A DNA stretch of 64,000 bases from Campylobacter coli 76339 (GCA_000470055.1 HG326877.1:310001-374000); one strand, 5' to 3'; shown: positions 49,401-62,930, counted from the first letter of the stretch. The notes: a model not told the origin generated them from the sequence alone. Translations and numbers: made by a program.

Positions 49401-50081
49401 ATGAATAAAAAAGCACTTTGTATCATTAGCGGTGGAATGGATAGTACTTTATGTGCTTATTTAGCCAAAAAAGAAGGATATGAAATCATTGCTTTACATT
49501 TTGATTATAAACAACGCACACAGGAAAAAGAAAAAGAGTGTTTTAAGCAAATTTGCAAGGCTTTAAATGTAGAAAAATCTTATATTTTTGATGTGAGTTT
49601 TATAGCAAATATAGGAGGCAATGCTCTAACAGATCAAAGTATCCATATCCCTAAAAATGAGCTGAGCATAAGCGATACTCCGCCTATTACTTATGTGCCT
49701 TTTCGCAATGGAATTTTTTTAAGTATAGCAGGATCTTTGGCCGAAAAGGAAAATTGTGAAAGTATTTTTATAGGTGTAGTAGAAGAAGATGGTAGCGGTT
49801 ATCCTGATTGTACTGAAAAATTTATACAAAAAGCTCAAGAATTTATCAATGAAGGCACAAGTAAACATTTTAGAACTTCTTTAAAAACCCCTCTTGTAAA
49901 TCTTAATAAAACTCAAATTGTAGAGCTTGCTTTAAAAGAAAATGTGCCTTTAGAACTTACTTGGTCTTGTTATGAAAGCGAAGATGAAGCTTGTGGAGAA
50001 TGTGATAGTTGTTTGCTTCGTTTAAGAGGTTTTGAAAGAGCAGGATTTAAAGATAAAATCAAATACAAACTAAAGTCCTAG
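49401..50081 (+). CDS. queC: 7-cyano-7-deazaguanine synthase
   Basis: A 226-residue ATP-dependent enzyme that makes preQ0 in queuosine synthesis. The PP-loop motif [10 protein letters not shown] is at the N-terminus. Zn-binding cysteines are at the C-terminus in [19 protein letters not shown]. It supplies the substrate of QueF (21200-21583). Confidence 0.96.
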   Translation: MNKKALCIISGGMDSTLCAYLAKKEGYEIIALHFDYKQRTQEKEKECFKQICKALNVEKSYIFDVSFIANIGGNALTDQSIHIPKNELSISDTPPITYVPFRNGIFLSIAGSLAEKENCESIFIGVVEEDGSGYPDCTEKFIQKAQEFINEGTSKHFRTSLKTPLVNLNKTQIVELALKENVPLELTWSCYESEDEACGECDSCLLRLRGFERAGFKDKIKYKLKS

Positions 50082-50095
50082 AATCACTAGGACTT
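50073..50095. terminator. Bidirectional terminator queC/dsbI
   Basis: AAGTCCTAG and CTAGGACTT pair over 9 bases with loop AATCA. The left arm contains the queC stop codon; the right arm lies just past the dsbI stop. A T-rich tail follows on the plus side. Confidence 0.65.
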
Positions 50096-50100
50096 CAAAT

Positions 50101-51618
50101 TTATTTTAAAGTATAAAGCTTATTTGCTCCATCTTGATAAGAAAGGATGTGAATTTTTCTGTCTTTAAAGAAAATACTTCTTGCATTTGTGATAGAGCTT
50201 GGAAAAGCTATGGTTTTTACCACTTCTTCTTTGGCTGGATCGATTATGGCAATTACATTATGATTTTTACTGAGTGCATAAATTTCATCATCTTTAAAGG
50301 TCATAGAAGTGATATAAAGATCACCCAAAGTTTTACCCTCTTTAAGTTCTGCTTTTGGAGTAAATTCTGCTGAAAGAACAAGATCTTTTAAAGAAATTTT
50401 AGAAATCACAAAGGTTTTAGAATCTTTGTTGTTAGGCACGGTTGCAAGATAAAGATAATGATCATCCGTTGTCATACTTGCTACATGGTTGAATTTTGCT
50501 CTAACAGTATCAAGTCTTCCACGACCCAAATCTTTTCCTTGACCTTCAAATCGGTCATTTCCTTTAACAAAATCTGCATATTGTAAAGCTTCATCTGCAT
50601 TTGGATTTTTTGCAAATCTTAGGAAAGATTTATTAGATCCCATGAGAAGAAATTTATTTTCTTTATAAGGAATGATCCCTATGATAGGATCGATAGTAGC
50701 TGAAAAATAAGGATCAAGTTCAAAACCTTCTTTTGTGCTAAAATTGTTATCTAAAAACGCTACATCCCATTTAGAACTTGCTACAAATTCATCATTGATA
50801 TAATCAAGAGTATTGATCGCTTTGTCAAAATTTATGGTTTGTTCATTGATAATTTTAAGCTCATCGTCAATTTCTACAAATGGAGAATTATTTGTATCAT
50901 TATCAAATTTTATACCCAATTTTTCACTTGCAGGCGCAAAAGCGTAATCAGGAGCTTTCACATCGCGTTTTCCTAGGAAAGAAATGTTTTGCCATAAATC
51001 ATTCCAACCCTCTGTGCTCCAAATGATATATTTTGGATTAAGACTAAATCTTACCGGATCACCTTGCCCTACATAAGGAGGAATTCCTGTGCTTACAAAA
51101 GCTTGAAAAACATTTGATGCAACGATAAGGGTGCTGATTAAAACTGCTGCGAAGCTAAATTTAGTAAATTTTCTAAATTTTTCACCGTTTAATTCTTTGT
51201 CAAAAGATCCAAATTTAGGAGCAAAAGCAAACATCACGCCCAAAAGCAAGACTACAGCCCAAAAGACTACTTCAGCCCAAAAATAAGTATGGATACCAAA
51301 AACTGCCAAACCAAAACCTTGATCTAAATCTCTATGGGCATGATTGCCATAATGCGCAAAAGACTGATAAAGACCTACTGCAGTCATGATTAAAAGAGCG
51401 GCAAGGTATTTGCCTTTCATGCCATAACGCACGATAAAAAGTGCTATAACTCCGATAAAAATCATCGCTTCTCTTTGTCCCCAGCAAAGAGTGCATGGGC
51501 TATCACCCAACATATAACCAAATACAAAATTTGCAATCCCTACAGGCAAAAGAATAATCAAAAAGCCTGCTAAACACATAAGAGTGTAGAAATTTTTTGT
51601 TTTATTTATTTCGTTCAT
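50101..51618 (-). CDS. dsbI: DsbB-type thiol oxidoreductase DsbI with propeller domain
   Basis: A 505-residue inner-membrane protein. The first about 190 residues have five hydrophobic spans and the quinone-side pair CTLC (SPCTLCWGQ), like DsbB/DsbI. The C-terminal about 300 residues are periplasmic with repeated blade-like sheets, as in a beta-propeller. It matches Cj0017c. In C. jejuni dba and dsbI form a dicistronic, iron-responsive operon whose translation is coupled; the dba gene is also present here, 14 bases upstream. Confidence 0.9.
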   Translation of the reverse strand: MNEINKTKNFYTLMCLAGFLIILLPVGIANFVFGYMLGDSPCTLCWGQREAMIFIGVIALFIVRYGMKGKYLAALLIMTAVGLYQSFAHYGNHAHRDLDQGFGLAVFGIHTYFWAEVVFWAVVLLLGVMFAFAPKFGSFDKELNGEKFRKFTKFSFAAVLISTLIVASNVFQAFVSTGIPPYVGQGDPVRFSLNPKYIIWSTEGWNDLWQNISFLGKRDVKAPDYAFAPASEKLGIKFDNDTNNSPFVEIDDELKIINEQTINFDKAINTLDYINDEFVASSKWDVAFLDNNFSTKEGFELDPYFSATIDPIIGIIPYKENKFLLMGSNKSFLRFAKNPNADEALQYADFVKGNDRFEGQGKDLGRGRLDTVRAKFNHVASMTTDDHYLYLATVPNNKDSKTFVISKISLKDLVLSAEFTPKAELKEGKTLGDLYITSMTFKDDEIYALSKNHNVIAIIDPAKEEVVKTIAFPSSITNARSIFFKDRKIHILSYQDGANKLYTLK

Positions 51619-51632
51619 TCTCTAGCCTTTCT

Positions 51633-51800
51633 TTACAGATTCATTATCGTTAAAAGCGCACCTGTTTTGTGGCCGACATAGAAAAAAACCATTAAAAGCC
51701 AAGCTACTATCACTAAGCCAAAAGCCAAATTTTCTTTTTCTGGTTTTTTGATGATTAGTATTAAGGCGATTAAAACTAATAAAAGCTCTAAGAACTCCAT
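51633..51800 (-). CDS. dba: Small membrane protein Dba
   Basis: A 55-residue protein with two hydrophobic segments (about residues 3-17 and 26-42) separated by KKPEKEN. It starts at ATG (51800) after AGGAG and ends 14 bases before dsbI. Size, position and layout match C. jejuni Dba (Cj0018c), needed for normal DsbI level. Too short for many gene finders. Confidence 0.8.
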   Translation of the reverse strand: MEFLELLLVLIALILIIKKPEKENLAFGLVIVAWLLMVFFYVGHKTGALLTIMNL

Positions 51801-51847
51801 AATTTCTCCTTTTGATTGAACTTATTAAAATTGTTTTTAATAAGGGT

Positions 51848-52714
51848 TTATGATATTGTATTACAAATTTCTCCTAAATTTTCTATTACACAGCGTACTT
51901 CATCACCTTTTTTAAGAAAAACGGGTGGATTTAAGCCCATCCCTACACCGCTTGGGGTTCCCATTGATATGATGGTGCCGGCTTTTAAGAGCATTCCTGA
52001 GCTAAGTTCTTCTAAGACATATCCGATGTCAAAAATAAAAAATTTTGTATTGGAGTTTTGTCGTAATTCTTTATTGACATAACTTTGCAAATGAAGTTCA
52101 GGTGGATAAGCAATCTCATCAACACTTGTGATATAAGGCCCCATGATAGTACTTCCCTCAAGGCTTTTTGCACGGTAAAATTGCTTGTGGCGTTTTTGGA
52201 GATCTCGTGCTGAAATTTCATTGATAATGGTATAACCAAAAATATAGTCTTTCGCATCTTCAGCTTTGATTTTATAAGCATCCTTACTTAAAACAAAAGC
52301 AAGTTCGCATTCATAGTCTAGTTGAGAAGTGACATCAGCATGTAAAGATATGCTGCCAAAAGGAGCTGTGGCTTGATTGCAGCGTTTTCCAAAATACACA
52401 GGATATTCTCTTTCTTCGAATTTTTCACCTTTAAATTTCGCAGACTCTTTGGCATGATCTAAAAAATTAATCCCAAGACATATGATATCTTGACGCGGCT
52501 CTATGATAGGAGCTAGATAATCTTCTTTTGGAATTTCATAAGCTGTTTTAGAGTCTAAATCTTTAAGCTTGTGTTTTAATTCCTCAAAATTTATAATTAG
52601 CTCATTCATATCGCGAACATTGATATCAAGATCGGATAATTTTACAACTTTTCCATCGGAGTTAAGTACTCCTAGAGTGGCTTTTTGATCGAGTTTAAAA
52701 TTAACAAATTTCAT
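51848..52714 (-). CDS. Fumarylacetoacetate hydrolase (FAH) family protein
   Basis: A 288-residue protein (Cj0021c by position) with the FAH fold. EREYPVYFGKRCNQA, the metal site DYECELAFVLSKDAY (Glu/Asp ligands) and ISMGTPSGVGMGLNPPVFLKKGDEV are typical of FAHD1-like acylpyruvate hydrolases or oxaloacetate decarboxylases. The start at 52714 (MKFVNFKLDQK) fits family length; the frame extends further upstream without support. It follows dba directly, so the chemoreceptor and cytochrome peroxidase genes found between them in NCTC 11168 are absent. Confidence 0.82.
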   Translation of the reverse strand: MKFVNFKLDQKATLGVLNSDGKVVKLSDLDINVRDMNELIINFEELKHKLKDLDSKTAYEIPKEDYLAPIIEPRQDIICLGINFLDHAKESAKFKGEKFEEREYPVYFGKRCNQATAPFGSISLHADVTSQLDYECELAFVLSKDAYKIKAEDAKDYIFGYTIINEISARDLQKRHKQFYRAKSLEGSTIMGPYITSVDEIAYPPELHLQSYVNKELRQNSNTKFFIFDIGYVLEELSSGMLLKAGTIISMGTPSGVGMGLNPPVFLKKGDEVRCVIENLGEICNTIS

Positions 52715-52778
52715 TTGCAAAATCCTAGTATTTTTATTTTGAATTATACTCAATTTTAACAAAAATTAAATTTGTATT

Positions 52779-53675
52779 TTAAAACACTGCTAAAATTTTT
52801 TCTATGCCCTTTTTTGAAAAAATATCAAAATTTTCTCCGTTATAGTTAAATTTTAAACGATAAGAGTGTAAACACAAGCGTTTGGCACCACTTAACTTTA
52901 TGCGTTCTTCTATGTCCATTTTTTCATCTAAAATTTTTTCTATATCTTTTTTTTCAAGGCCATAGAGTGGATCGCCTAGGATTTTGTGATTTTTATAAAA
53001 TAAATGTACTCTGATTTGATGTTGTCTGCCTGTGAGTGGTTTGCAAAGCAAAAGCGTAGCGTTGATTTTAGGGTAAAAGCTCAAAACTTCAAATTCTGTG
53101 ATCGCTTTTTTTCCATTCTCGCAAATTTGCATTCTAGTTTTAACATCATCATAATCCTTTGTCAAATCCATCGCTTGATCGACTGTGAAATTTGCTTTGA
53201 TTTCCCCGCTTGCAAGGGCAAGATATTCTTTTTGAATTTGTTTTTTTTCAAACAGGCCTTTAAGCTCAATTTGTGCTTTTTTGTGTTTGGCTACGAGTAT
53301 AAGTCCGCTTGTTTCTTTATCAAGTCTATGAGCTACACATGCTTCTTTACCCCAAAGATGCCAAATTTCATCACTTAGACTGTATTTACAGTGTCTGCCA
53401 TTAGGATGGCTTAAAATTCCACTTTCTTTTTCAAGTACTGCAAAATCTTCATTTTCAAAAACGATTTCCACTCCTTTGGGATTATTTTCATAGACTATTA
53501 ATTCTACATTGCCTTGCAAGATTTTATTCTTTTCTTCTACTAAAATTCCATTGCAAAAAAGCCTTTTTTTATCTATGAGTTTTTGGGCTTCATTTATATT
53601 GATTTTCAAATTCTCCATAAGGACTTGAAACGCCTTTTTTCCATTGTTTGACAGTTTTATTTTTGTATAAGGCAC
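52779..53675 (-). CDS. RluA-family pseudouridine synthase
   Basis: A 298-residue protein (Cj0022c by position). An N-terminal S4-like domain is followed by the RluA-type catalytic motif AHRLDKETSGLILVAK, whose Asp is the nucleophile, and LTGRQHQIRVHL. RluC or RluD type is likely; the target uridine in 23S rRNA is not settled. Divergent from purB. Confidence 0.85.
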   Translation of the reverse strand: MPYTKIKLSNNGKKAFQVLMENLKININEAQKLIDKKRLFCNGILVEEKNKILQGNVELIVYENNPKGVEIVFENEDFAVLEKESGILSHPNGRHCKYSLSDEIWHLWGKEACVAHRLDKETSGLILVAKHKKAQIELKGLFEKKQIQKEYLALASGEIKANFTVDQAMDLTKDYDDVKTRMQICENGKKAITEFEVLSFYPKINATLLLCKPLTGRQHQIRVHLFYKNHKILGDPLYGLEKKDIEKILDEKMDIEERIKLSGAKRLCLHSYRLKFNYNGENFDIFSKKGIEKILAVF

Positions 53676-53752
53676 TTTAACTTCTTTCTTAGAATTATTT
53701 GGATAAAATCCTAATTCTTTTTTTAAAAATTATAGCTAAAAAGGTTTCAAAG

Positions 53753-55081
53753 ATGGTTGAAAGATATAGCAGAGAAATCATGGCCAAAAAATGGGATATG
53801 CAAGCAAAATATGACGCATGGCTAAAAGTAGAGCTAGCTGCGGTAAAAGCTTGGAATAAACTAGGCCTTATAAATGATACAGATTGTGAAAAAATTCTTA
53901 AAAATGCTAAATTTGATATAGCTAGAATTGATGAGATAGAAAAAACCACCAAGCATGATGTGATCGCTTTTCTTACAAGTGTAAGTGAAAGTTTAGGAGA
54001 AGAGAGTCGTTTTGTACATTATGCGATGACAAGTTCTGATTGTATCGACACAGCTGTAGCTTTACAGATAAAAGAAAGCTTGGATTTGATTTTAGAAGAT
54101 GTTTCTTTGCTTTTAGAAGTGATTAAAAAACGCGCTTTGGAACATAAAAATACTTTAATGGTAGGTAGAAGCCATGGAATTCATGGAGAGCCTATCACTT
54201 TTGGTCTGGTACTTGCGATTTGGTATGATGAAATTTTGCATGCAAAAGAGCTTTTAGAGCATGCAAGAGAAGTGATAAGTTATGGAAAAATTAGTGGCGC
54301 AATGGGAAATTTTGCTCATGCTCCTTTAGAATTTGAAGAAGAAGTATGTAAAAATTTAGATCTTAAACCTGCGCCTGTTTCAAATCAGGTTATCCAAAGA
54401 GATCGTTATGCACAAGTGATTTCAGCTATTGCGATTTTGGCTTCATCGTGCGAGCAAATTGCTGTTGCGATAAGACATTTTCAAAGAACAGAAGTGTATG
54501 AGGCTGAAGAGTATTTTAGCGCAGGACAAAAAGGAAGCTCGGCTATGCCACATAAAAGAAATCCGGTTCTAAGTGAAAATATTACAGGGCTTTGTCGCGT
54601 GCTTAGATCTTTTGTAACTCCTGCTTTGGAAAATGTAGCTTTATGGCATGAAAGAGATATATCGCATTCAAGTGTTGAAAGATTTATCTTGCCTGATGCT
54701 TTTGTTACAGCTGATTTTATGCTTATGCGTCTTACAAATTTGATCGATAAGCTTTTGGTTTATCCTGAAAATATGATGAAAAATCTAAATCTTACAGGTG
54801 GACTTGTATTTTCACAACGCGTTTTATTGGAGCTTCCGTTTAAGGGCATTAGCCGTGAAGAAGCTTATAAAATAGTCCAAAGAAATGCGATGAAAGTTTG
54901 GGCTGATTTACAAAATGGCAAAGCTGCTATTAATGAAAAAAATGAAAGCTTATTTTTACTTGCGCTTTTAGCTGATGAAGATTTGAGAAAAAGCTTGAGC
55001 GAAGAAGATATAAGAAGATGTTTTGATTATAATTATTACACAAAAAATGTTGATGCAATCTTTGCAAGAACTTTTAAGTAA
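53753..55081 (+). CDS. purB: Adenylosuccinate lyase
   Basis: A 442-residue enzyme that acts twice in purine synthesis, releasing fumarate. The signature GSSAMPHKRNP (about residue 263) contains the flexible catalytic loop Ser. SHGIHGEPITFG holds a catalytic His. I chose ATG 53753 (MVERYSRE) since AAAAAGG lies before it and family members begin this way; the frame is open upstream. Confidence 0.95.
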   Translation: MVERYSREIMAKKWDMQAKYDAWLKVELAAVKAWNKLGLINDTDCEKILKNAKFDIARIDEIEKTTKHDVIAFLTSVSESLGEESRFVHYAMTSSDCIDTAVALQIKESLDLILEDVSLLLEVIKKRALEHKNTLMVGRSHGIHGEPITFGLVLAIWYDEILHAKELLEHAREVISYGKISGAMGNFAHAPLEFEEEVCKNLDLKPAPVSNQVIQRDRYAQVISAIAILASSCEQIAVAIRHFQRTEVYEAEEYFSAGQKGSSAMPHKRNPVLSENITGLCRVLRSFVTPALENVALWHERDISHSSVERFILPDAFVTADFMLMRLTNLIDKLLVYPENMMKNLNLTGGLVFSQRVLLELPFKGISREEAYKIVQRNAMKVWADLQNGKAAINEKNESLFLLALLADEDLRKSLSEEDIRRCFDYNYYTKNVDAIFARTFK

Positions 55082-55095
55082 GGACAAGGAAAATA

Positions 55096-57465
55096 ATGAA
55101 GGTTATTAAAAGAAATGGTCGCACAGAAGAATTGGATGTTTCTAAGATCAAAAAATGCACCTTTGATGCTATAAAAGATTTAGAAGGCGTTAATCTGAGC
55201 GAACTCGAACTTGATGCTAAAATTCAATTTCGAGATGGAATTTCAACCGAAGAAATTCAAAAAACACTGATTAAAACCGCTGTAGATAAAATCGATATCG
55301 ATTGTCCAAACTGGACCTTTGTTGCGGCTAGACTTTTCTTATTTGACTTGTACAAAAAAGTAAATGGAATGAATCGCTACAGCCATTTGCGTGATTATTT
55401 TGAAAAGGGTGAAAAAGAAGGTAGAATTTTACTTGGGCTTAAAGAAAAATACGATTTAGATGATTTAAATGATTATATTAAGCCTGAACGCGATATGCAG
55501 TTTACTTATCTTGGCATTAAAACTCTATACGATAGATACTTGATTAAAGATAGCAAGGGTATGCCTATAGAGCTTCCTCAGCAAATGTTTATGGCTATTG
55601 CTATGTTTTTAGCACAAAATGAATTCAATCCTCAAGAATGGGCAAAGAAATTTTATGATCTTATCTCTAAATTTGAACTCATGCTTGCAACTCCTACTTT
55701 ATCAAACGCAAGAACAACGCGTCATCAGCTCAGCTCTTGTTATATAGGTTCAACTCCTGATAATATCGAGGGAATTTTTGATTCTTATCAAGAAATGGCA
55801 TTATTGTCTAAATTTGGTGGAGGCATAGGCTGGGATTGGTCTAAAGTGCGTGCAATGGGTGGAAGCATAGACGGACATAAAAACGCTGCAGGGGGCATCA
55901 TTCCTTTTTTAAAAATCACAAATGATATAGCCGTGGCTGTGGATCAGCTTGGCACAAGAAAGGGTGCGATTGCTGTTTATATCGAACCTTGGCATATGGA
56001 TATAAGTGATTTTATCGATTTGCGTAAAAATTCAGGCGAAGAAAGACGCCGTGCACATGAGCTTTTCCCTGCTTTGTGGATTAACGATCTTTTTATGAAA
56101 AGAGTTAGAGCAAACGATAAATGGACTCTTTTTGATCCTGCGGATACACAAGATTTGTGTGATTTATACGGGGAAGCTTTTGAAAAGCGTTATGAAGAGT
56201 ATGAAAAAGATGAAAGCATAGTTAAAGAAATAGTAGAAGCAAAGGAACTTTGGAAAAAGATTTTGCTTAATTATTTTGAAACAGGTTTGCCTTTTTTATG
56301 TTTTAAAGATAATGCAAATAAAGCCAACCCAAATGCGCATGTAGGAATCATCAGAAGCTCAAATTTATGTACAGAAATTTTTCAAAATACAGAACCAAAT
56401 TATTACAAGATTAAAGTTATATTTGAAAATGGCGATGAAAAACATTTTGATGAAGAAGAACGCGTTATTATCGATGGGGGATATGAAAAGCCTGCTAAGA
56501 AAATTTCAACGCTTGATAGCTTTAATGGAAACAAAGTCTATATCGTAGAAAAATATAAAAGTGATGGAAAAACTGCAGTTTGTAACCTAGCCAGTATCAA
56601 TCTTAGCAAGGTATATACCAAAGAAGATATAGAACGCGTGGTGCCAACTGCCATTCGTATGCTTGATAATGTTATTGATTTAAACTTTTACCCTCATAGA
56701 AAAGTAAAGGATACAAATTTAAAATCTCGAGCCATAGGACTTGGTGTGATGGGCGAAGCGCAAATGCTTGCTGAAGCAAGAATTCATTGGGGTAGCGATG
56801 AGCATTTAAACAAAATCGATGAGATCATGGAAAAAATTAGCTATGAGGCTATTAATGCAAGCTCAAATTTAGCGATAGAAAAAGGCTCTTACCCTGATTT
56901 TGAAGGGTCAAATTGGAGTAAGGGGATTTTTCCTATTGATGTAGCAAGCGAAAAAGCTAAAGCTTTAACTCTAAGAGAAGGATTGTTTAATCAAAGCGAA
57001 TGTGATTGGGATAAACTCAGGGAAAAAGTAAAAAAAGACGGTATGAGAAATGGTTATTTGATGGCCATTGCTCCTACTTCTTCAATTTCTATTTTGGTAG
57101 GAACAACGCAAACCATTGAACCTGTTTATAAGCGTAAGTGGTTTGAGCAAAATTTAAGCGGTATGATACCTGTTGTGGTGCCTAATTTAAATCTTGAAAC
57201 TTGGCAGTATTACACCCCAGCTTACGAACTTGATCAAAGAATTCTTGTCAAGGCTGCAGCAGTGCGTGGAAAATGGATTGATCAAGGGCAAAGCTTAAAC
57301 ATCTTTATGTCGCTTGATAAAGCAAGTGGGGGCTACTTAAATGATATATATCAACTGGCTTGGGAGCTAGGAGTAAAATCGACTTACTATCTAAGAAGCG
57401 AAAGTCCTGATAGCGAAAAGATAAATGTTGCTGATCGTAGCGTAGAATGCGAAGGTTGTCAATGA
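55096..57465 (+). CDS. nrdA: Ribonucleoside-diphosphate reductase alpha subunit
   Basis: A 789-residue class Ia large subunit. The N-terminal ATP cone (VIKRNGRTEELDVSKI) is followed by active-site Cys in LSSCYIGSTPDN, SNLCTEI and VCNLASINLSKV, and the C-terminal redox pair in VECEGC. nrdB is not in the window. The gene follows purB by 14 bases. Confidence 0.96.
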   Translation: MKVIKRNGRTEELDVSKIKKCTFDAIKDLEGVNLSELELDAKIQFRDGISTEEIQKTLIKTAVDKIDIDCPNWTFVAARLFLFDLYKKVNGMNRYSHLRDYFEKGEKEGRILLGLKEKYDLDDLNDYIKPERDMQFTYLGIKTLYDRYLIKDSKGMPIELPQQMFMAIAMFLAQNEFNPQEWAKKFYDLISKFELMLATPTLSNARTTRHQLSSCYIGSTPDNIEGIFDSYQEMALLSKFGGGIGWDWSKVRAMGGSIDGHKNAAGGIIPFLKITNDIAVAVDQLGTRKGAIAVYIEPWHMDISDFIDLRKNSGEERRRAHELFPALWINDLFMKRVRANDKWTLFDPADTQDLCDLYGEAFEKRYEEYEKDESIVKEIVEAKELWKKILLNYFETGLPFLCFKDNANKANPNAHVGIIRSSNLCTEIFQNTEPNYYKIKVIFENGDEKHFDEEERVIIDGGYEKPAKKISTLDSFNGNKVYIVEKYKSDGKTAVCNLASINLSKVYTKEDIERVVPTAIRMLDNVIDLNFYPHRKVKDTNLKSRAIGLGVMGEAQMLAEARIHWGSDEHLNKIDEIMEKISYEAINASSNLAIEKGSYPDFEGSNWSKGIFPIDVASEKAKALTLREGLFNQSECDWDKLREKVKKDGMRNGYLMAIAPTSSISILVGTTQTIEPVYKRKWFEQNLSGMIPVVVPNLNLETWQYYTPAYELDQRILVKAAAVRGKWIDQGQSLNIFMSLDKASGGYLNDIYQLAWELGVKSTYYLRSESPDSEKINVADRSVECEGCQ

Positions 57466-57466
57466 G

Positions 57467-57499
57467 GATTTAAACCTATATTTAGGTTTAAATCTTTTT
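57467..57499. terminator. Terminator between nrdA and the symporter gene
   Basis: A perfect 12-bp stem GATTTAAACCTA/TAGGTTTAAATC with a 4-base loop is followed by TTTTTA on the plus side. Confidence 0.85.
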
Positions 57500-57516
57500 A
57501 AGAATTATAAATTTCT

Positions 57517-58884
57517 TTATCTATAGCTTTTAAATTTTTTGTCAGTGCAAAGCGCTGAAGTCATAGCTCCTGAAACATTACTAGCCGTTCTTGCCATATC
57601 AATGATAGGATCAATAGCCAAAATAAGACTAAGCATAACAAAATTATTTCCAAATCCAATCCCTGCAAGCATAATAGAAGCTGCCATAGTCGCACTTCCA
57701 GGAACCCCAGCAATACCCAAAGATCCGATAACAGCTACTAATACTATCATCAAAGCAAAAGTAAAATCTATAGGCGTGTGCGTAGCAAATGCCACAAAGA
57801 TTGCTGCCATAGCTGGAAAATAACCCGCACAACCATTCAGCCCCGTTGTTGTTCCTATAGAGGCAACAAAATTAGCCACCGCAGGATTTACTCCGAATTT
57901 GTTTTGTAAAGTTGAAGTCGTCATAGGCAAAGTCCCCAAAGAAGATCTTGAGCTGAATGCAAACAACCATACAGGAAAAGCTTTTTTTGCGTATTTTATA
58001 GGATTTAATCCTTGAGAAGCAAGAAGTAAAAAATGCACTCCAAACATTATAAACATAGCTATATAGATAAGAATGATAAAAAGTCCTGCAGTTTTGATTG
58101 CTTCAAAGCCATTACTTAATAAAACATTTGCCATCATACAAACTACAGCATAAGGCATAAATCGAATCACTGTAGCTGTCATATTCATCATAATATTATA
58201 AAAAACCAAGACAAAATTTTCAAAAGTTTGAAAGGCTTGTGTATATTCTTCTTTTTTTGAAACTTTTTTTGCACAAATTCCTACAAAAAAAGCAAAAATT
58301 ACAATGGCTATGATATTTTCTTTATTCATAACAGAAATGATATTGCTAGGAATTAAACCTAAAATAATACTTGAAAAAGTTTGAATTTCACGAATTTGTC
58401 TTGTTCCTTCATGGACAGTAAAATTATCACCTAATTGAAAATTATAAGCTAGCAATATACCCAAAGAAGCGGCTATAGCAGTGCTAAAAAGTATCCAAAA
58501 AAGACTTATACTAAGCAAGGAAGAAATTTTTATATTTTTATCAATTTCTATAATCACTTTAACGATGCAAATGCCCACAAGCGGAATAACTAGCATTTTT
58601 ATAAAAGCTACAAAAATAGAGCTTACAAAACCAAACCAATGCCTTGCTTCGTTGTACCAAATGATAGCACTTGCTTCTTTACTATCTGGAAATTGAGCTA
58701 GATATTGTAAAGCAAAGCCAAAACCTAGACCTATAAAAAGGGCAAAAAGCATACGAAGAGAGAAATTTACCTTTTTATCTCGCATTTTTTTAAGAATGTA
58801 AAAAATTACAAAAAGTACAGCAATAATAGCTACAGTTTGTATTTGCGAGAACATTAAAAACATTTGAAAAAACTGTTTATCCAT
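57517..58884 (-). CDS. Na+/dicarboxylate-family symporter, TcyP-like cystine transporter
   Basis: A 455-residue membrane protein (Cj0025c by position) with about nine spans and two hairpin loops. SSRSSLGTLPMTTSTLQ (first re-entrant loop) and IGTTTGLNGCAGYFPAM are close to the TcyP cystine branch of the glutamate-transporter fold rather than to DctA. GIAGVPGSATMAAS is the second loop. A cystine role would help sulfur supply to metabolism; substrate is by family. Confidence 0.8.
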   Translation of the reverse strand: MDKQFFQMFLMFSQIQTVAIIAVLFVIFYILKKMRDKKVNFSLRMLFALFIGLGFGFALQYLAQFPDSKEASAIIWYNEARHWFGFVSSIFVAFIKMLVIPLVGICIVKVIIEIDKNIKISSLLSISLFWILFSTAIAASLGILLAYNFQLGDNFTVHEGTRQIREIQTFSSIILGLIPSNIISVMNKENIIAIVIFAFFVGICAKKVSKKEEYTQAFQTFENFVLVFYNIMMNMTATVIRFMPYAVVCMMANVLLSNGFEAIKTAGLFIILIYIAMFIMFGVHFLLLASQGLNPIKYAKKAFPVWLFAFSSRSSLGTLPMTTSTLQNKFGVNPAVANFVASIGTTTGLNGCAGYFPAMAAIFVAFATHTPIDFTFALMIVLVAVIGSLGIAGVPGSATMAASIMLAGIGFGNNFVMLSLILAIDPIIDMARTASNVSGAMTSALCTDKKFKSYR

Positions 58885-59002
58885 AAAAAGTCCTTGTGAG
58901 AAACTATATCAAGTATGAAGTATATTTAAAGTATACCCATAAAACCTTGATTCTATGGATAATACCATAAAAATATTATAAATAAGATAAAATAAGTATG
59001 AT

Positions 59003-59626
59003 TTAATGAATATCTTTATGTAAACAATGCTCGAAAATAAATTGATGATCTTGTGGCAAGGCTTTAAATAAAGCATTGGCTAAATTTCGAATCTCCCAAA
59101 GAGCAGATTTTGAACTACGCAAAGAAATAAAATTTTGCAAACTTCTAGCATTGATTGTTAAAGTAAGTTCGGTTTTATAGCTCTCAGGCAAGCAGTATTT
59201 GGCTATATCCAAGCTTATACTTTTTTGTAAAATAAGGCGTAAATTTTCTAAAGCTTGAATACTAGCATTATCAACTTCTTCATTGCCACAAAGGACAAGA
59301 TAGCGGCTTGCATTTTCAAAATCTCCTATTTTAAATTCACTTTCATTGCGAAGCTCTTTTAGAGTATAGCGTGTGCTTTTAACGCTAGGACTTGTATGAC
59401 GATGTCTAGCAACTTCTTGTAAGCAAGCCCTTGAAATTCCTTGAATATAAAAAGTATAATTTAAATGCTCTAAGGTTGAAGCATGTTTAAATTTATTGCC
59501 TACACGATCGATGAGTTCTTTATCTTTTTCTCCACCACAATCACCTTTATCAAAACTTTGCCAACAAGTTCTTGTTGCGTGTGAACATACAGAAAGAGGA
59601 GTATGAAAAAGTAAAGTGATTTGCAT
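59003..59626 (-). CDS. thyX: Flavin-dependent thymidylate synthase
   Basis: A 207-residue ThyX that makes dTMP using FAD, NADPH and methylene-THF. The ThyX motif RHRHTSPSVKSTRY (RHRxxSxxxxSxRY type) is clear. Campylobacter uses ThyX in place of ThyA. Divergent from pyrG. Confidence 0.95.
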   Translation of the reverse strand: MQITLLFHTPLSVCSHATRTCWQSFDKGDCGGEKDKELIDRVGNKFKHASTLEHLNYTFYIQGISRACLQEVARHRHTSPSVKSTRYTLKELRNESEFKIGDFENASRYLVLCGNEEVDNASIQALENLRLILQKSISLDIAKYCLPESYKTELTLTINARSLQNFISLRSSKSALWEIRNLANALFKALPQDHQFIFEHCLHKDIH

Positions 59627-59704
59627 AAGTTTTCCTTGATAATTTTTTTATAATTCTTACATTTTTTACTTAAAATTCTAATGAAATAAAAAGTTTTATC
59701 GCGT

Positions 59705-59710
59705 TATAAT
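59705..59710 (+). promoter_or_regulatory. pyrG promoter -10
   Basis: A consensus TATAAT lies about 28 bases before the pyrG ATG in the sequence GCGTTATAATTAG. Confidence 0.55.
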
Positions 59711-59725
59711 TAGACAAAAAATTAA

Positions 59726-62930
<3,205 letters not shown>

